Shown piece after piece: positions 10,904 to 21,254 of a DNA stretch of 64,000 nucleotides. A program made the translations under genes and the position numbers. The stretch comes from Hydnum rufescens UP504 (taxonomy: Eukaryota; Basidiomycota; Agaricomycetes; Cantharellales; Hydnaceae). Location: the NCBI GenBank assembly GCA_014904985.1, contig MU129035.1, positions 62,001-126,000 of the forward strand. The letters run 5' to 3'. Within the stretch, counting starts at the first letter, position 1. Every line of letters starts with the position of its first letter. A model generated the notes under the pieces. The model saw only the letters and a list, made by a program, of their open reading frames with translations. It searched no databases and was not told the DNA's origin.

Positions 10904-12252
10904 ATGTCATGTGACCAGGGGACGATGGCAGCAGTCGGTGACATCGATGCAGCATACAGGCAGTGCCCTATTGTACCTGCAGACAAGCGGTGGCTGGTCC
11001 AGCGAGGCCTTGATGGGAATTTCTACATGAATCATGTTGTGCCATTTGGGGTATGGCTGGGGGCAGGAATCTGCGGTGCTGTCCTAGAGCCTGTCCGTGA
11101 CATCCTGCTTGCAAATGGGATACGCCCCATCATGAAGTGGGTGGATGACTTCAAATTCATCAATCCCCCCCTACAGACTTCCCCAACATCATCCTCACCC
11201 CCAACCTTTCCCCCCAGTCGATGCATGCCCGGCATTTTCGCATCCCGGTTGTCCCAGTATCGTTTGACACCCCCCAGGAATTAGCCCGAGCCACACACCC
11301 AGTGGAAGTTTCAGGAGCCGAGGCAGCAAGACTAGAAGCTGAGGGCATAGCAATCCGAACTTGGACATATGGTTACACACTCGAAGATGTGGAATTTATC
11401 ATGCAGGACTTGGGGGTTCCCTGGGCAGCATCCAAATGGCTACCTTTTGCCTTTGAACAGGTGTACATAGGCTTCCTGTGGGACTATTACCTCCGATGAG
11501 TCTCATTACCAGAAAATAAGCACCTCAAGTACCTTGCCCGTGGGGAGGCACTCCTGTCTGCAGTCAACCAAAAGACCAAACTGCGACCAATCCTCCAGCT
11601 CCATGGCTGCCTCATGCACATCACCTTTGTGTATTTCCAAGGCCGTTCTCACCTCCTTGTAATCCAATGCTTCATGAACGGATTCCAGTCACCACACACG
11701 ATGCACACAATCCCAAATTCAGCACTCTGTGACATCCGCTGGTGGACCGACCAGCTCTCACAGCCAGGAGTCTTTCGCAACCTAAGTGGCCATGGCATGC
11801 CAATCGACTATGGTATATCAGTGGATGCTTCCTCAGGCTGGGGGATTGGACTACATGTCAAGGACTGTTATAAGGCCTGGAAATGGAAGCCAGGCACCCT
11901 AGGGAGGGGGGGGCGTGACATTGGCGGTGCCGAGAGCATTGCAATTGAATTTGCAATTAGGTGGCTGTGCACTCATGGCGCCCAAGGGCAGTTGGTAAAG
12001 GTCTTAGCCGACAACCAGGGAGCAAATGGAGCCTTCAATCGAGGCCGCAGCCGCAATTCATGGTCTAACGAGGCAGTACAACGTGGCTGGGAGGTTTGCA
12101 GTCAGGCAAATTTCGATATTCAGGTGGAATATGTGGCCAGTGCAGCAAACCCAGCAGATCAGGTATCCAGGGGAGATTTTGGTGGGTTGGAGAGGCTTTC
12201 GGACCATTTTGAGATCCTGACGGAACTCATCCCCTTCCTTTTTGAAGTATAA
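10904..12252 (+). pseudogene. DIRS-like reverse transcriptase and RNase H
   Basis: RT palm motifs: GDIDAAYRQCPI with PADKRWLVQRG (about 10940-11010), NHVVPFG, and the catalytic-type box KWVDDFKF (11140). A frame change near 11200 leads to the thumb region LGVPWAASKWLPFAFEQVYIGFLWD (11410-11485). A TGA at 11497 stands where arginine is expected (YLR-[stop]-VSLPENK). The same frame then runs through the RNase H-like domain: SVDASSGWGIG (11820), GGAESIAIEFAIRWL (11925), VLADNQGANGAF with RGRSRN (12000-12055) and EYVASAANPADQVSRG (12127). The enzyme would copy element RNA into DNA. One in-frame TGA and one frameshift make this copy inactive as read. Confidence 0.8.
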
Positions 12253-12435
12253 TCAGTCCTAATGGATTTAATTCATTCCTTGTTTTCCCTTTTGCCTATA
12301 GATAGGGTGCTCTTTCAGCAGACTGGTTCCTTTACAGTTTACCCTATACCAATGTCAGTAGGCCAAAAACCAAGAGGTGGCCAGCCAGCTCCCTGACCAT
12401 CAGCTTTCCAGCCATGGGTCCAAGCTGAACACCGA

Positions 12436-13500
12436 ATGTTTTGTTGGGTCTCACCACAGGTGGTAGCCAAAAGAGCAGATTTGATTCTCCACTACCCAGA
12501 CCAGGCATTAGCCCTTGGGAAGGTCCAGTGGGTGATGCAGCATGCCCTCGAGAGGTCCACCCACCAGACTTACACTGCGGGCCTGCTTCGGTGGATTGAG
12601 TGGGCAGACAACAATGAAATTGTGGAACAAAAACGACTACCAGGGGATGAAATCCTCTTAGGCTGTTTCGTGGCAGATACGGCAGGGGTAGTCGGTGAGG
12701 CAGCCATCAAAAGCTGGTTCTCAGGGCTGGCAGCCTGGCACAGATACCATGATGTCCCCTGGCATGGTGGAAGCCCACGCATAGCCCTCATTCTGGCAGG
12801 GTGCAAGAAACTTGCACCTGAGTCATCACTAAGGGATCCCCACCCCCCAGTCACTATCCCTCACCTTCACGCAATTTACCGCCAAATGGATTTCTGCAAC
12901 ACCTATGATGCAGCCTGCTGGGCAATTGCTTGCTCTGCCTTCCACGGCCTCCTGAGACTAGGAGAAGTGACAGTCCCTGCCAAGAACGCCTTCTGAGGTG
13001 ACCGTCACGTCCAGCGCAGTGCCAGACTTCAATGGCAAGAGTCCGGGACAGTCAAGTCAATGTCTCTTCATATCCCTTGGACCAAAACTGCACAAATGCG
13101 GGGTGCAGAGCTCATTCTCACCTATGAGGATGGACCAACCTGCCCTTACCACGCGATTGAGAGGCACCTTGAAATCAACTGTGATGTTCCCCCTCACGGC
13201 CATTTCTTTGCCTATGAGACCGCAACAGGCTGGGAACCCCCCGTGAAACAAAGGATAATGGACCGTTTCTCGAGCATCTGGCGCAGTGCAGGCCTGGAGG
13301 CACCATCTGGCCATAGCTTCCGCATTGGAGGCATGACATTCTTGCTGGAGCATGGAACTGACATCCAGATCGTCCAGAAACTGGGCTGGTGGAGCTCGGA
13401 TGCCTTTTACCTCTACTGGAGGAACCTCCAGTCCATCATTCCCCAGCATATACATGAGGCAGCAGCACGAGTTAGAGTGGACACCTCAATGGAAGCTTAG
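12436..13500 (+). pseudogene. Tyrosine recombinase of the DIRS-like element
   Basis: This enzyme would integrate the circular cDNA. One reading frame of about 354 codons from ATG 12436 is broken only by TGA at 12994 (KNAF-[stop]-GDRHV, expected arginine). Visible features: an N-terminal SAM-like core-binding part (LERSTHQTYTAGLLRWIEW), first catalytic Arg in HGLLRLGEVT (12945-12970), box II HSFRIGG with the His-x-x-Arg pair (about 13315), then LGWWSSDAFYLYWR with the Trp in the His/Trp position and the candidate nucleophilic Tyr. All catalytic positions are present, so a single reversible base change separates it from an open frame. Confidence 0.85.
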
Positions 13501-13843
13501 TTCGAGGAAACAGATCCTATTTTGGTGGCAAGGTGGAAGGAAATACAAGAGGCATGCATACGCAGCCACAGCAGCACAGCAATAGTAACGAGTAGGGCTA
13601 AGTGGCTGAAGAAGTAGAGCAATGGGTAATGAACACAAATATATCCCTCTGGTGCTGTTTGGGGTGATAGCACAATCCTGCTGGACCTGACTATGGTTTG
13701 GCGCACCAGCTGTTTGGGGTGCACAGTCAGATCCAGTGACACTCATGCACCAAGAGTTGCTTCGCAACTCTCTCACACAACCATGCTAGTAGTGATAACA
13801 ATTCTTGGTGATACGATGATAGAACAATCCAGACTCACTAGCT

Positions 13844-15430
13844 GAGGAGATCTAGAATATTTCTTGAATAACTCAATCAATATTGCATGGAATGTTCTGA
13901 AATTTGAATCATACACTGTTACATACTACTACTACAGAGGGAAACAGCTTTCATACAGATTGGATCACTGAGTGAAGCAGGGGGAGGGGGGGATCTTGAT
14001 CATGTGACCAATGTCAAAAGTGCTTGGAATGGGCTGAAATTTTGGGCCTGAGCCTCAAATGGTGGCCAGGTGTGGCCTACAAAAAATGGGAGTGATTGGA
14101 GCTCTGGAAGTGCCCCAATTGGAGGGGGTATGTCAGTGAAACTTGAAAATATTATGGAAACTCTCACACTGGAGTCATGAATCTGAAATTTTGGGGAATG
14201 TTATGAATGTATTTGGCTGACCTAAGGGTGAATTTTCAGGGCCATTGCATGGATGGAAGGCTCTGGGGAGGACATTATTATTTAGGGGGAGTGCTGTGGA
14301 ATAGTGCCTAGATGGAGTCCAATCAGGCTGATATTTGGTATGTATACTCCCCATATATGTATGAAACTATTGGCATTATATTAGAGCAACCTCTGCTCTA
14401 CATCTTATATAATTGACTTTTGATCTTCCTCCCCCTCCCCCTGAATTTCAACCACTTCCACACATCCAATGTATTTCATTTTTGGATATAGTCAGTGTTA
14501 TAATATTCTAAGCCTATTCCACTGAGTTTGGTCCTAATGTGGAGTGTTCTACATTTATGGTAGGCTTTTGTTCCCTTTTTGCCTGAAAAGGGAGTTCAAT
14601 GCCTAGAAGTAAACAAAATAAGCTGATTCTTGGCACATATTTATTTGATTACATGGTCATACTCCATGTAAAATTTCAAGTCCATATCTTGTCTGTAGGG
14701 GGAGTAAATCAATTTTCAAGGTTGAAACCTATTTGCCTCATATCTCTGTACCTACAGCATGGATTGGGCTGAAAATTAAATATGTTCTTCACCTGAGCAG
14801 TGTCTAATCACATGCCAAGTTTCAGAATAGTCTGCTCATTGGGTATTTTTTGGCAATTTTCACTGCCTCTGGTATCCATTGTCCAGTTCCCTACCTTAAA
14901 GTGGGTGGATTGGGATAGTTTTTGGCACATAATTAGTACATTATATGATCATACTCTGTGCAAATTTTCAAGTTCCCAGGTATTCTGTAAGGGGAGGAAA
15001 TTAATTTTCAGTGTCCAAACTTGTTTTCCTCATACCTCAATACCTACTGATCAGAATTGGCTGAAATTTTAATATGTTCTTTGCCCTAATAGTCCCCAAT
15101 CATGTGACAAATTTCAGAACGCACCGCCCAGCGGTTCAGATCTGGCAAGTTCCGCAATTTCCTGTATTCATTTTACTGCCCCCATCTCTCCAGGCACTAG
15201 CCACTTGCTCAGAGCCTGGTTTGTTCACTCAGCCAGGGTTCTTAGGGGTCCCTCCACCCATCCCAGGCACCTCCCCCTAGTCCTGGGCCTCCATTGGGCT
15301 GGATGGCTAGATATTATTTGGATGTACTTCATCCAATTTCCGCATTTAGGCTTTTTTTTAAATAAGAAACACTTTATTATGTAACTGGATATCCAAGGTT
15401 ATTATGGGATATTACCTAATGCACCTTTTC
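13844..15430. repeat. FB1 right inner arm
   Basis: Reverse-complement partner of 7401-8990, highly similar over its length. A TACTACTAC triplet expansion at about 13925 distinguishes it from the left arm. It encodes nothing recognisable. Confidence 0.85.
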
Positions 15431-16058
15431 CTTGTCTAGACATGTCTAGATGTGTCTAGACATGACTATAGACATGACTAGACATGTCTAGACATGACTA
15501 TAGACATGACTAGACATGTCTAGACATGACTATAGACATGACTAGATGTGTCTAGATATGTCTAGACATGTCTAGACATACCTAGACATCTCTAGACATC
15601 TCTAATGATCTCCCCCTGAGCAGATGCCTTTGTTCTAATTTAGACACTAGTAGACATGCATCCACAATAGCACCATTATTATTGGATTATTATTGGATCT
15701 AGACAACATTAGACACCTATTAGTACTGCCACCAGAGGTCTAGGGTTCAAAATGTTGATTTAGACACCAGTAGACACACAGTAAGGATGATAGACACCTC
15801 TAAGGCTCCAGAAAATATCTTATTAGACATGCCTAAATTAGACCTGTAACACTCTCCAGCCAGTGAACAAACCCTCCTGGGCGGCACCTGCAGTGGGCTA
15901 TTTTAGACATGTCTATATAGTGAACTTAGAAAAAAAATTCCCCAAAAATTCCCCTCAGGCATGTCTTAGACACACCTATACTCAGAACACCTCTTAGGTG
16001 GTTTGCAGATGCAAACTCAAACCACCTAAGAGGTACTATTTTGAGGGTGCATTAGGTG

Positions 16059-19000
16059 CTGCTTGAGCACCTTACAAGTGACATGATTACATTGGACTAT
16101 TATGTGGCTGGGATGGTTGATGTACTTGCGCTGGAGGCATGATGGAAGAGGGATGAGGCCATGGTGAAACAGCTTGTTGCTGACTCAGTCCCTGACACAG
16201 TGTGCAGCCAGATTAAGGCTGGGCTTAAGGCCAAGGAGGTCTGGGAGCAACTTCAGACCCTATACAAAGGATGCTCGAAATTAATTCTGGTTGGTCTATG
16301 GAAATGGCTACAGAATACTCAGTGCAGTGCTGACAATGATGTCTGGGCACATTTTGATAAACTTGGTGCTCTCAAGGAGCAATTGGCATCTATGGGGGCC
16401 ACCATTTCAGATGAAGAATATGCCAACATACTGTTGGGATCTCTCCCCAAGGCATATGACAACATGATGAATTCCATCACAGCAGCCACCAATCTCAGTG
16501 AGAAAATGGTTACATTGGCCCTCATTATTTGGCTCATGACAGATGAATATGACTGATGATCCCTGAAAAAGGGAAAAGGGAAATTGAGTACTGATGAGGC
16601 CTTCTGGGCTGATGGGCAGAACAAGGGTAGGAGGAACATTGAGTGTTTCAATTGTATTGGAAGGGCCACATTAAGGCAGACTGTCAGGTGAAGGGGGGAG
16701 GAAAGGGGGACAGGGGCCTCAGGGTTCCTCAGGTTCTCATATGGGTGCTAAAGAGAGCACATTGGCAGCCACAGAGCATGCTGATGTCAAAGCATGGGCA
16801 ATAATTGAGGCCACCAAGCCAGATGCAGGCATTGGGGCCATGCCAAATGATCAACTGAATTGCCTTGCTTATGCCGAACTATATGATTCAGGGGCAACAA
16901 GACACATGTCACCCTACAAAGAGTTGTTTATCAACTACTGTTCTATTGATCCTTGACTGATCACTGCAGCCAACAGATGGATTTTCTATGCTGTTAGTAC
17001 TGGTGATTTAAAGATTCAAGTCCCAAATGCCAGAAAATTCACACCAGTTATTCTATGTGATGCTCTGCATGCCCCCAAAATGGGACTTACAGTTGTCTCA
17101 ATCAATTGTATTACAAAGGCAGGCCACAAGGTTCTATTTGATGGAAACATGTGCAGGATCAAGAATTCCAAGGGTGCCATCATTGGCAAAATCCCAATTG
17201 GTGGAAACAGTCTATACAAAGTCAAGCATGCCAGTATGGCAGCTGAGGCCATGACTGAAACCATAAAACTCTCCAAACTCCATAAATGACTGGGCCACAT
17301 TTCCATTGATACAATCCATTCCCTCATTAAAAATAATGTCATTCAAGGCATCAAACTCATTGATGACCTAAATGAATTCACTTGTGATTCATGTGAATAT
17401 GGGAAGGCCACAAGGAAAGTCATTTGGAAGGAATGGGTGGTGCCACTTGCATCTTCTTTCAGTGATGAAATTCATACAGATGTTTGGGGACTGTTGCTGA
17501 TTAATTCATTGGGTGGGTGCTTGTATTATGTCACATTTACAGATGATGCCACCTGATATTCAAAGATTTGGGTCATATGCACAAAGGATGAAGCCTTCAG
17601 TGCTTATAAGGACTATGCAGCATGGGCAAAGACCCAGCATGGTGTCCAAATCAAATAGCTGTGCTCAGACCAAGGCAGCAAATACACAAGTTTGGCATTC
17701 ACAGAGTTCCTGTGTACTCAAGGGACTGAACAGTGTTTAACTACACATGATACACCATGACACAATGGTGTTGCTGAGTCCCTGAATTGGAGGATTCTTG
17801 AATGAACTCAGGCCATGCTACACCAATCCCAGATGCTGAAAAGCCTTTGGGGTGAAGCAGTGAATTGGGTCATATGGCTCAAAAATCATACTTCTACATG
17901 GGTCCTCAGCCACATGACCCCTTTCAAATGACTTATGAAAGAGAAACTGAGCCTGGAAAATGTCCCTATTTGGGGCCAGCAAGTCTGGGTCCACAATGAC
18001 TCTGGGTCAAAATTGGATGAATGTGTGAATGAAGGGTTTTGGGTAGGCTATGATAATGATAGCCTGCATGCTCACAGAATTTATTGGAAAGGGTGCAACA
18101 AGATCTCAGTTGAACAAAACATCAAGTTTATTCTGCCAATGATTGAAATTCCCTTCAATAAACTGAGCACTGGCACTCAGCCACATCCAGTAGACACTAA
18201 AACCCTGCTGCCAGCTCCATCTGCTACACCACCACCCCATGCCGACCCAGCTGAGTCAGATGATGAGACTCACACAGAAGATAGGCCAACAACACCCATC
18301 CAAACACCCTGGCCCCTTGAAACACCTTTGGCACCAAACCCAGCTCAGACTATTCAACCCAAATGGTGATCCACTCATGCCCACAAGCCCTCCCAGTATG
18401 TGCAACACCTTGAGCAGGGCAAAGGTACAGTCCATGGCTATCTGCATTTGAAACCCAACAGCCAAATCCCCAGCATCAGTGGGAGTAGTGCCACATTTGG
18501 TAATACTGAAGACACAAATTCTTTTGTCAATGACACCATGTATTACATTGAATTCCATAATGTTGCACTACAGGACCTGAATGGCAACCCCAGATTGCTG
18601 GAAGAGGCAAAATCAAGGACTGATTGGCCAGAATGGGAGAAGGCTACCAATACTGAGCTCAAAACTGTTGAGGATGCCAGACCATACAAAGAAGTGCCAA
18701 GACCCCAAGGCAAAAACATCATTGACTGCAAATTAGTCTTTAAGATCAAGCACAAGGCCCATGGTAGTATTTTAAAATACAAGGCATGTCTTGTTGCTCA
18801 CAGTTTCACTCAAATTTATGGTGTTGACTATTATGAAACCTATTCTCCTGTGGCACAAATGGCAAGTTTCTGAACAATCATTGCAATTGCCACCAAGAAG
18901 GACTGGGAAATTGATTCATTCAATTTCAACAGTGCCTATCTAAATGGCAAATTGGACCCTGACAAGGAAATCTACATGCAATTCCCCCCTGGTTACAAAC

Positions 19001-19165
19001 CTTGGGGTACGAATATGATCCTGTGATTATAGAAGACCCTTTATGGTCTCAAACAAGCCAGCTGATGCTGGTATGATTCACTCTCATGGGCCCTTACCAA
19101 TCTTGGATTCAGCATGAGCCAAGCTGACCCCAGTGTTTTTCATACCAAGGAAGAGGAACTGCCAC
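16059..19165 (+). pseudogene. Ty1/copia relic 1 (gag-pol, heavily decayed)
   Basis: Order is gag, protease, integrase, RT, as in Ty1/copia. Gag: KQLVADSVPDTVCSQI to about 16556, then a damaged zinc knuckle (CFNC, about 16644). Protease: LYDSGATRHMSP (about 16882). GAG-pre-integrase and integrase: LHK-[stop]-LGHIS (17282), TDVWG, FTDDAT (17540), SDQGSKYT (17668), HNGVAESLN (17761), then the LWGEAVNW region. RT: KNIIDCKLVFKIK (18714), GVDYYETYSPVAQM (18822), DSFNFNSAYLNGK (18913), LYGLKQAS (about 19040). TGA replaces arginine at many conserved places. The RT stops abruptly near 19165, so YVDD and RNase H are lost. No LTR is visible; the 5' end is lost at the FB1 border. CpG is almost absent, marking it as old. 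Confidence 0.85.
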
Positions 19166-19530
19166 TTATACTGCAGCCCATGCTGTAAATATTTTGCAAA
19201 AAACATGGTAACTTACTGTGGAAGGGTTGCATCAAAACCTGGTAACTTTGTTGCATCAAGCTACAGTAACCCCGTTTCATTAAACCTTTTGCATCCAGGC
19301 TATTATTTATTATTCCAGTTAAATAATATATGTTTTATAATATTAATATCCCTAAATGCAGTAATTAGATAGCCCAATAAGGAAGGGTGCATTAGATAAT
19401 ATCCAATAATAACCTTGGATAATATCCAGTTACATAATACACTGACTCCTATTGAAAAAAAGCCTAAATGTGGAAATTAAATGAACTACATCCAAGAAAA
19501 TTTCCCCATCCAGCCCAATGGGGGCCCAGG
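19166..19530. repeat. Dispersed foldback-type repeat fragment
   Basis: Two parts. Bases 19180-19290 share words such as CATGGTAACTTACTG and GCATCAAGCTACAGTAACCCC with 52795-52890. Bases 19385-19530 (GGGTGCATTAGATAATATCC... CAGCCCAATGGGGGCCCAGG) match the inner arm of FB1 (from 7411) and 53010-53140. The fragment is cut on the right by the copia-2 LTR. Confidence 0.65.
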
Positions 19531-19756
19531 TGTCAGAGATCAAGGCTAAGCCAACTGCCTTTCTCAGACATTTTTCCTTTTATGAAACACCTTCCTTTTA
19601 TATCCCATTGCTCATCTACCTGTATAGATTATTGGATACACCTGAAGGCTTTCCTCAGTCCTATATGAGACTGAGGTAAGCTGAGAAGTACTGCTACTCC
19701 ACTCCTTTCAGACTTCTTACATATTGTATATAGTTCTATTATCCAGTCCTCTGACA
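19531..19756 (+). repeat. 5' LTR of copia relic 2
   Basis: Begins TGTCAGAG and ends CTCTGACA, a perfect 8-bp terminal inversion, and is followed at once by a primer-binding-like site and gag. The partner 3' LTR is not in the window. A TATA-like ATTGTATATAG occurs near 19725. Confidence 0.65.
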
Positions 19757-19769
19757 GGTTATGGGCACA
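19757..19769 (+). promoter_or_regulatory. Half-tRNA(iMet)-type primer binding site of copia-2
   Basis: GGTTATGGGCAC follows the LTR end directly. The same word GGTTATGGGCCCAT abuts the 5' LTRs of two other copia elements here. It is complementary to the anticodon stem-loop of initiator tRNA-Met, the priming mode known for Drosophila copia, where a cleaved tRNA half is used. The gag ATG lies inside the site. Confidence 0.65.
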
Positions 19770-21254
19770 TTGGCTCCAGCTACTACCAGTGGAACTCCTG
19801 CAGATCTGACTGGGCACTATTTGCCTCAATCCCTAAACTTGCTGGTGACAGTGGAAATTTTATGCTGTGGAAATATCATGTGCAAGAAATTCTTGAAGCA
19901 TGTAACCTTCTTGATTATGTCACTGGTGACTATGGATGCCTTTGGTCTGGTTAAACCTACAGAACCTGGGTTTAAACCTAAACCAGACCCAGGTCTGGTT
20001 CCATTCAGGTCAGGTTTCATTTGGTTTTCTTCAGGTCAGGTTCAGGTTTTGCCCTTGCCCTGAATCCAAAAACCAGTCTCAAACCAGGTTTAAACCTGAA
20101 CCTGAAAGGTAGGGTGTAGCTTTCATTCCATGTAAATTGACCATGATTCTGGTACCAAATCTGCCAATTTACAGATGTGACTATAGTTCTGGAGTCAGAA
20201 GTCACATGACTCAGCAATCAAATGAGGTAATTGGGGCAGGTCACAAGTCACATGACAGAAGATAGTGACTAAATACCATCTCTAGAAGATGTGTGAGCAA
20301 TAAATTGAAGTGAAAGGGGGCTAGGAAGGAGATGTGAATGTAAAGCAGGATGTAAAGGGAGTGGCAGAGGCAGAGACTTGAGGAGAGGGTGTAGATATTC
20401 TGTAGTACCCCCTGAAAATGTTGGCTGCCCCCCATACCTCAGGTTTCAGGTTTAAACCAGAACCTGACCTAAATGGAACTGAACCTCAGGTCAGGTTCAG
20501 GTCTGGTTTAGGTTTTGCCCAAAATGGGAAAAACCAAACCAAAACTGAACCTAAGCATCCATACTGGTGACAATTACAAGGAGCCCAGCAGGGATTCTGA
20601 GGGCCATGTGGCTTGGATAACCAAGAACTGTGAGGCACGCCAACAGATCACCCTCACTCTAGAGGATGAACCACTTACAGGAGTAATGCATCTTACTGAT
20701 GCAAAAGCCATCTGGACTGCCCTTTGTACATGCTATGAAGGGTCTGGTGTACAAGCTATTTCTTACCTGATGGGGAAAATCTGGTGCAAACAATTCAATG
20801 ACTTGTTGGACCTAGAGACACAGATTAATGAGCTTTGGTCTCATGCCCTGAAGCTCACAAACCTTGGATTTGGACTCCCTGATAATATCCTTGCCATTGC
20901 CATCCTCCTCTCACTTCCACCCTCCTACAGCACTCTCCAAACCCCCATTGGTGTTACTGCAGATGACAAACTTGACTTGTATAAGGTTGCTACCTTAATT
21001 CTTGCCAAACAGCAACATTTCCAGGAAACCAGTGATGTGGCATTCCAAGCCCATGAAGTTAAAGCCAAAAATGGAAAGGATGGGAAAGACAGAAAGAAAG
21101 GGAAAAGATGCATGAACTGCTGGTGATTTGGTCACACCATTGAGAAATACTACTTGAAAGGGGGAGGAGCAGAAGGTCAAGGACCACCAAACTGAGAGGA
21201 GAAAGGGAAGGTCACTAACAACACCTCTGGAACATTGAATACTGGAGGAAATTC
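19761..21254 (+). pseudogene. Copia relic 2 gag, interrupted by a MITE
   Basis: The gag starts at ATG 19761 (MGTLAPATTSGTPADL), shifts frame near 19830 to SIPKLAGDSGNFMLWKYHVQ, and reads to YVTGD where a MITE entered. It resumes at TGDNYKEPSRDSEGHVAW (20564) and stays open through a UBN2/gag-type middle (IWCKQFNDLLDLETQINELW) to a zinc knuckle CMNCW-[stop]-FGHTIEKYY (21112), the TGA replacing an expected arginine. It is cut at 21254 by FB2 and its next codons (GNSSKPVDLFMAFTSDESN) follow FB2 at 30597-30718. No pol is found after that. Confidence 0.8.
19931..20563. mobile_element. hAT-like MITE (633 bp)
   Basis: Flanked by a perfect 8-bp target duplication CTGGTGAC (19923-19930 and 20564-20571) with inverted ends TATGGATGC and GCATCCATA. 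Removing the element and one duplication restores the gag frame (YVTGD-NYKEP). The interior has sub-terminal repeats of AGGTTCAGGTTT and AACCTGAACC and no coding capacity. An 8-bp duplication with this kind of terminus fits the hAT superfamily. Confidence 0.8.

Larger units (their letters stand above)
9052..13843 (+). mobile_element. DIRS/Ngaro-like tyrosine-recombinase retroelement
   Basis: The order gag, reverse transcriptase, RNase H, tyrosine recombinase on one strand, with no LTRs, no aspartic protease and no DDE integrase, is the hallmark of DIRS-order retroelements, which integrate as circular DNA by site-specific recombination and leave no target duplication. The borders are set by the interrupted palindrome: the left arm stops after CCCCCAAATT (9051) and the right arm resumes with GAGGAGATCTAG (13844), which would be contiguous in the empty site. 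Split direct or inverted terminal repeats were not recognised with confidence. The 3' non-coding end contains a hairpin (AGAGTTGC/GCAACTCT, 13753-13771) and a duplicated GCTGTTTGGGGTG (about 13656 and 13708). CpG is far more frequent here than in the copia relics, so this insertion is relatively young. Confidence 0.8.
6284..16058. mobile_element. Foldback element FB1 (large inverted-repeat transposon)
   Basis: Both ends carry the same inverted terminus: CACCTAATGCAC...CTCAAAATAGTACCTC at 6284 and its reverse complement ending GTGCATTAGGTG at 16058, followed inward on both sides by a second hairpin (CCACCTAAGAGGTG). The arms stay homologous inward to a perfect 68-bp palindrome at 8984-9051, which was the centre of the element before a retroelement entered it. 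Without that 4.8-kb insert the shell is about 5 kb. Arms contain no coding sequence; open frames in them (for example at 7761-8033 and 14800-15072) are mirror copies of the same non-coding repeat. Element FB2 has the same termini with an 8-bp target duplication. Here the flanks share only CTG next to the termini, so the duplication is absent or decayed. No transposase is encoded, so it must be mobilised in trans. The superfamily is unknown. Confidence 0.8.

Noticed and set aside
6281..16061. CTG as target duplication of FB1
   Set aside because: Three bases can match by chance; the family duplication is 8 bp (FB2) and the other flank bases do not agree.
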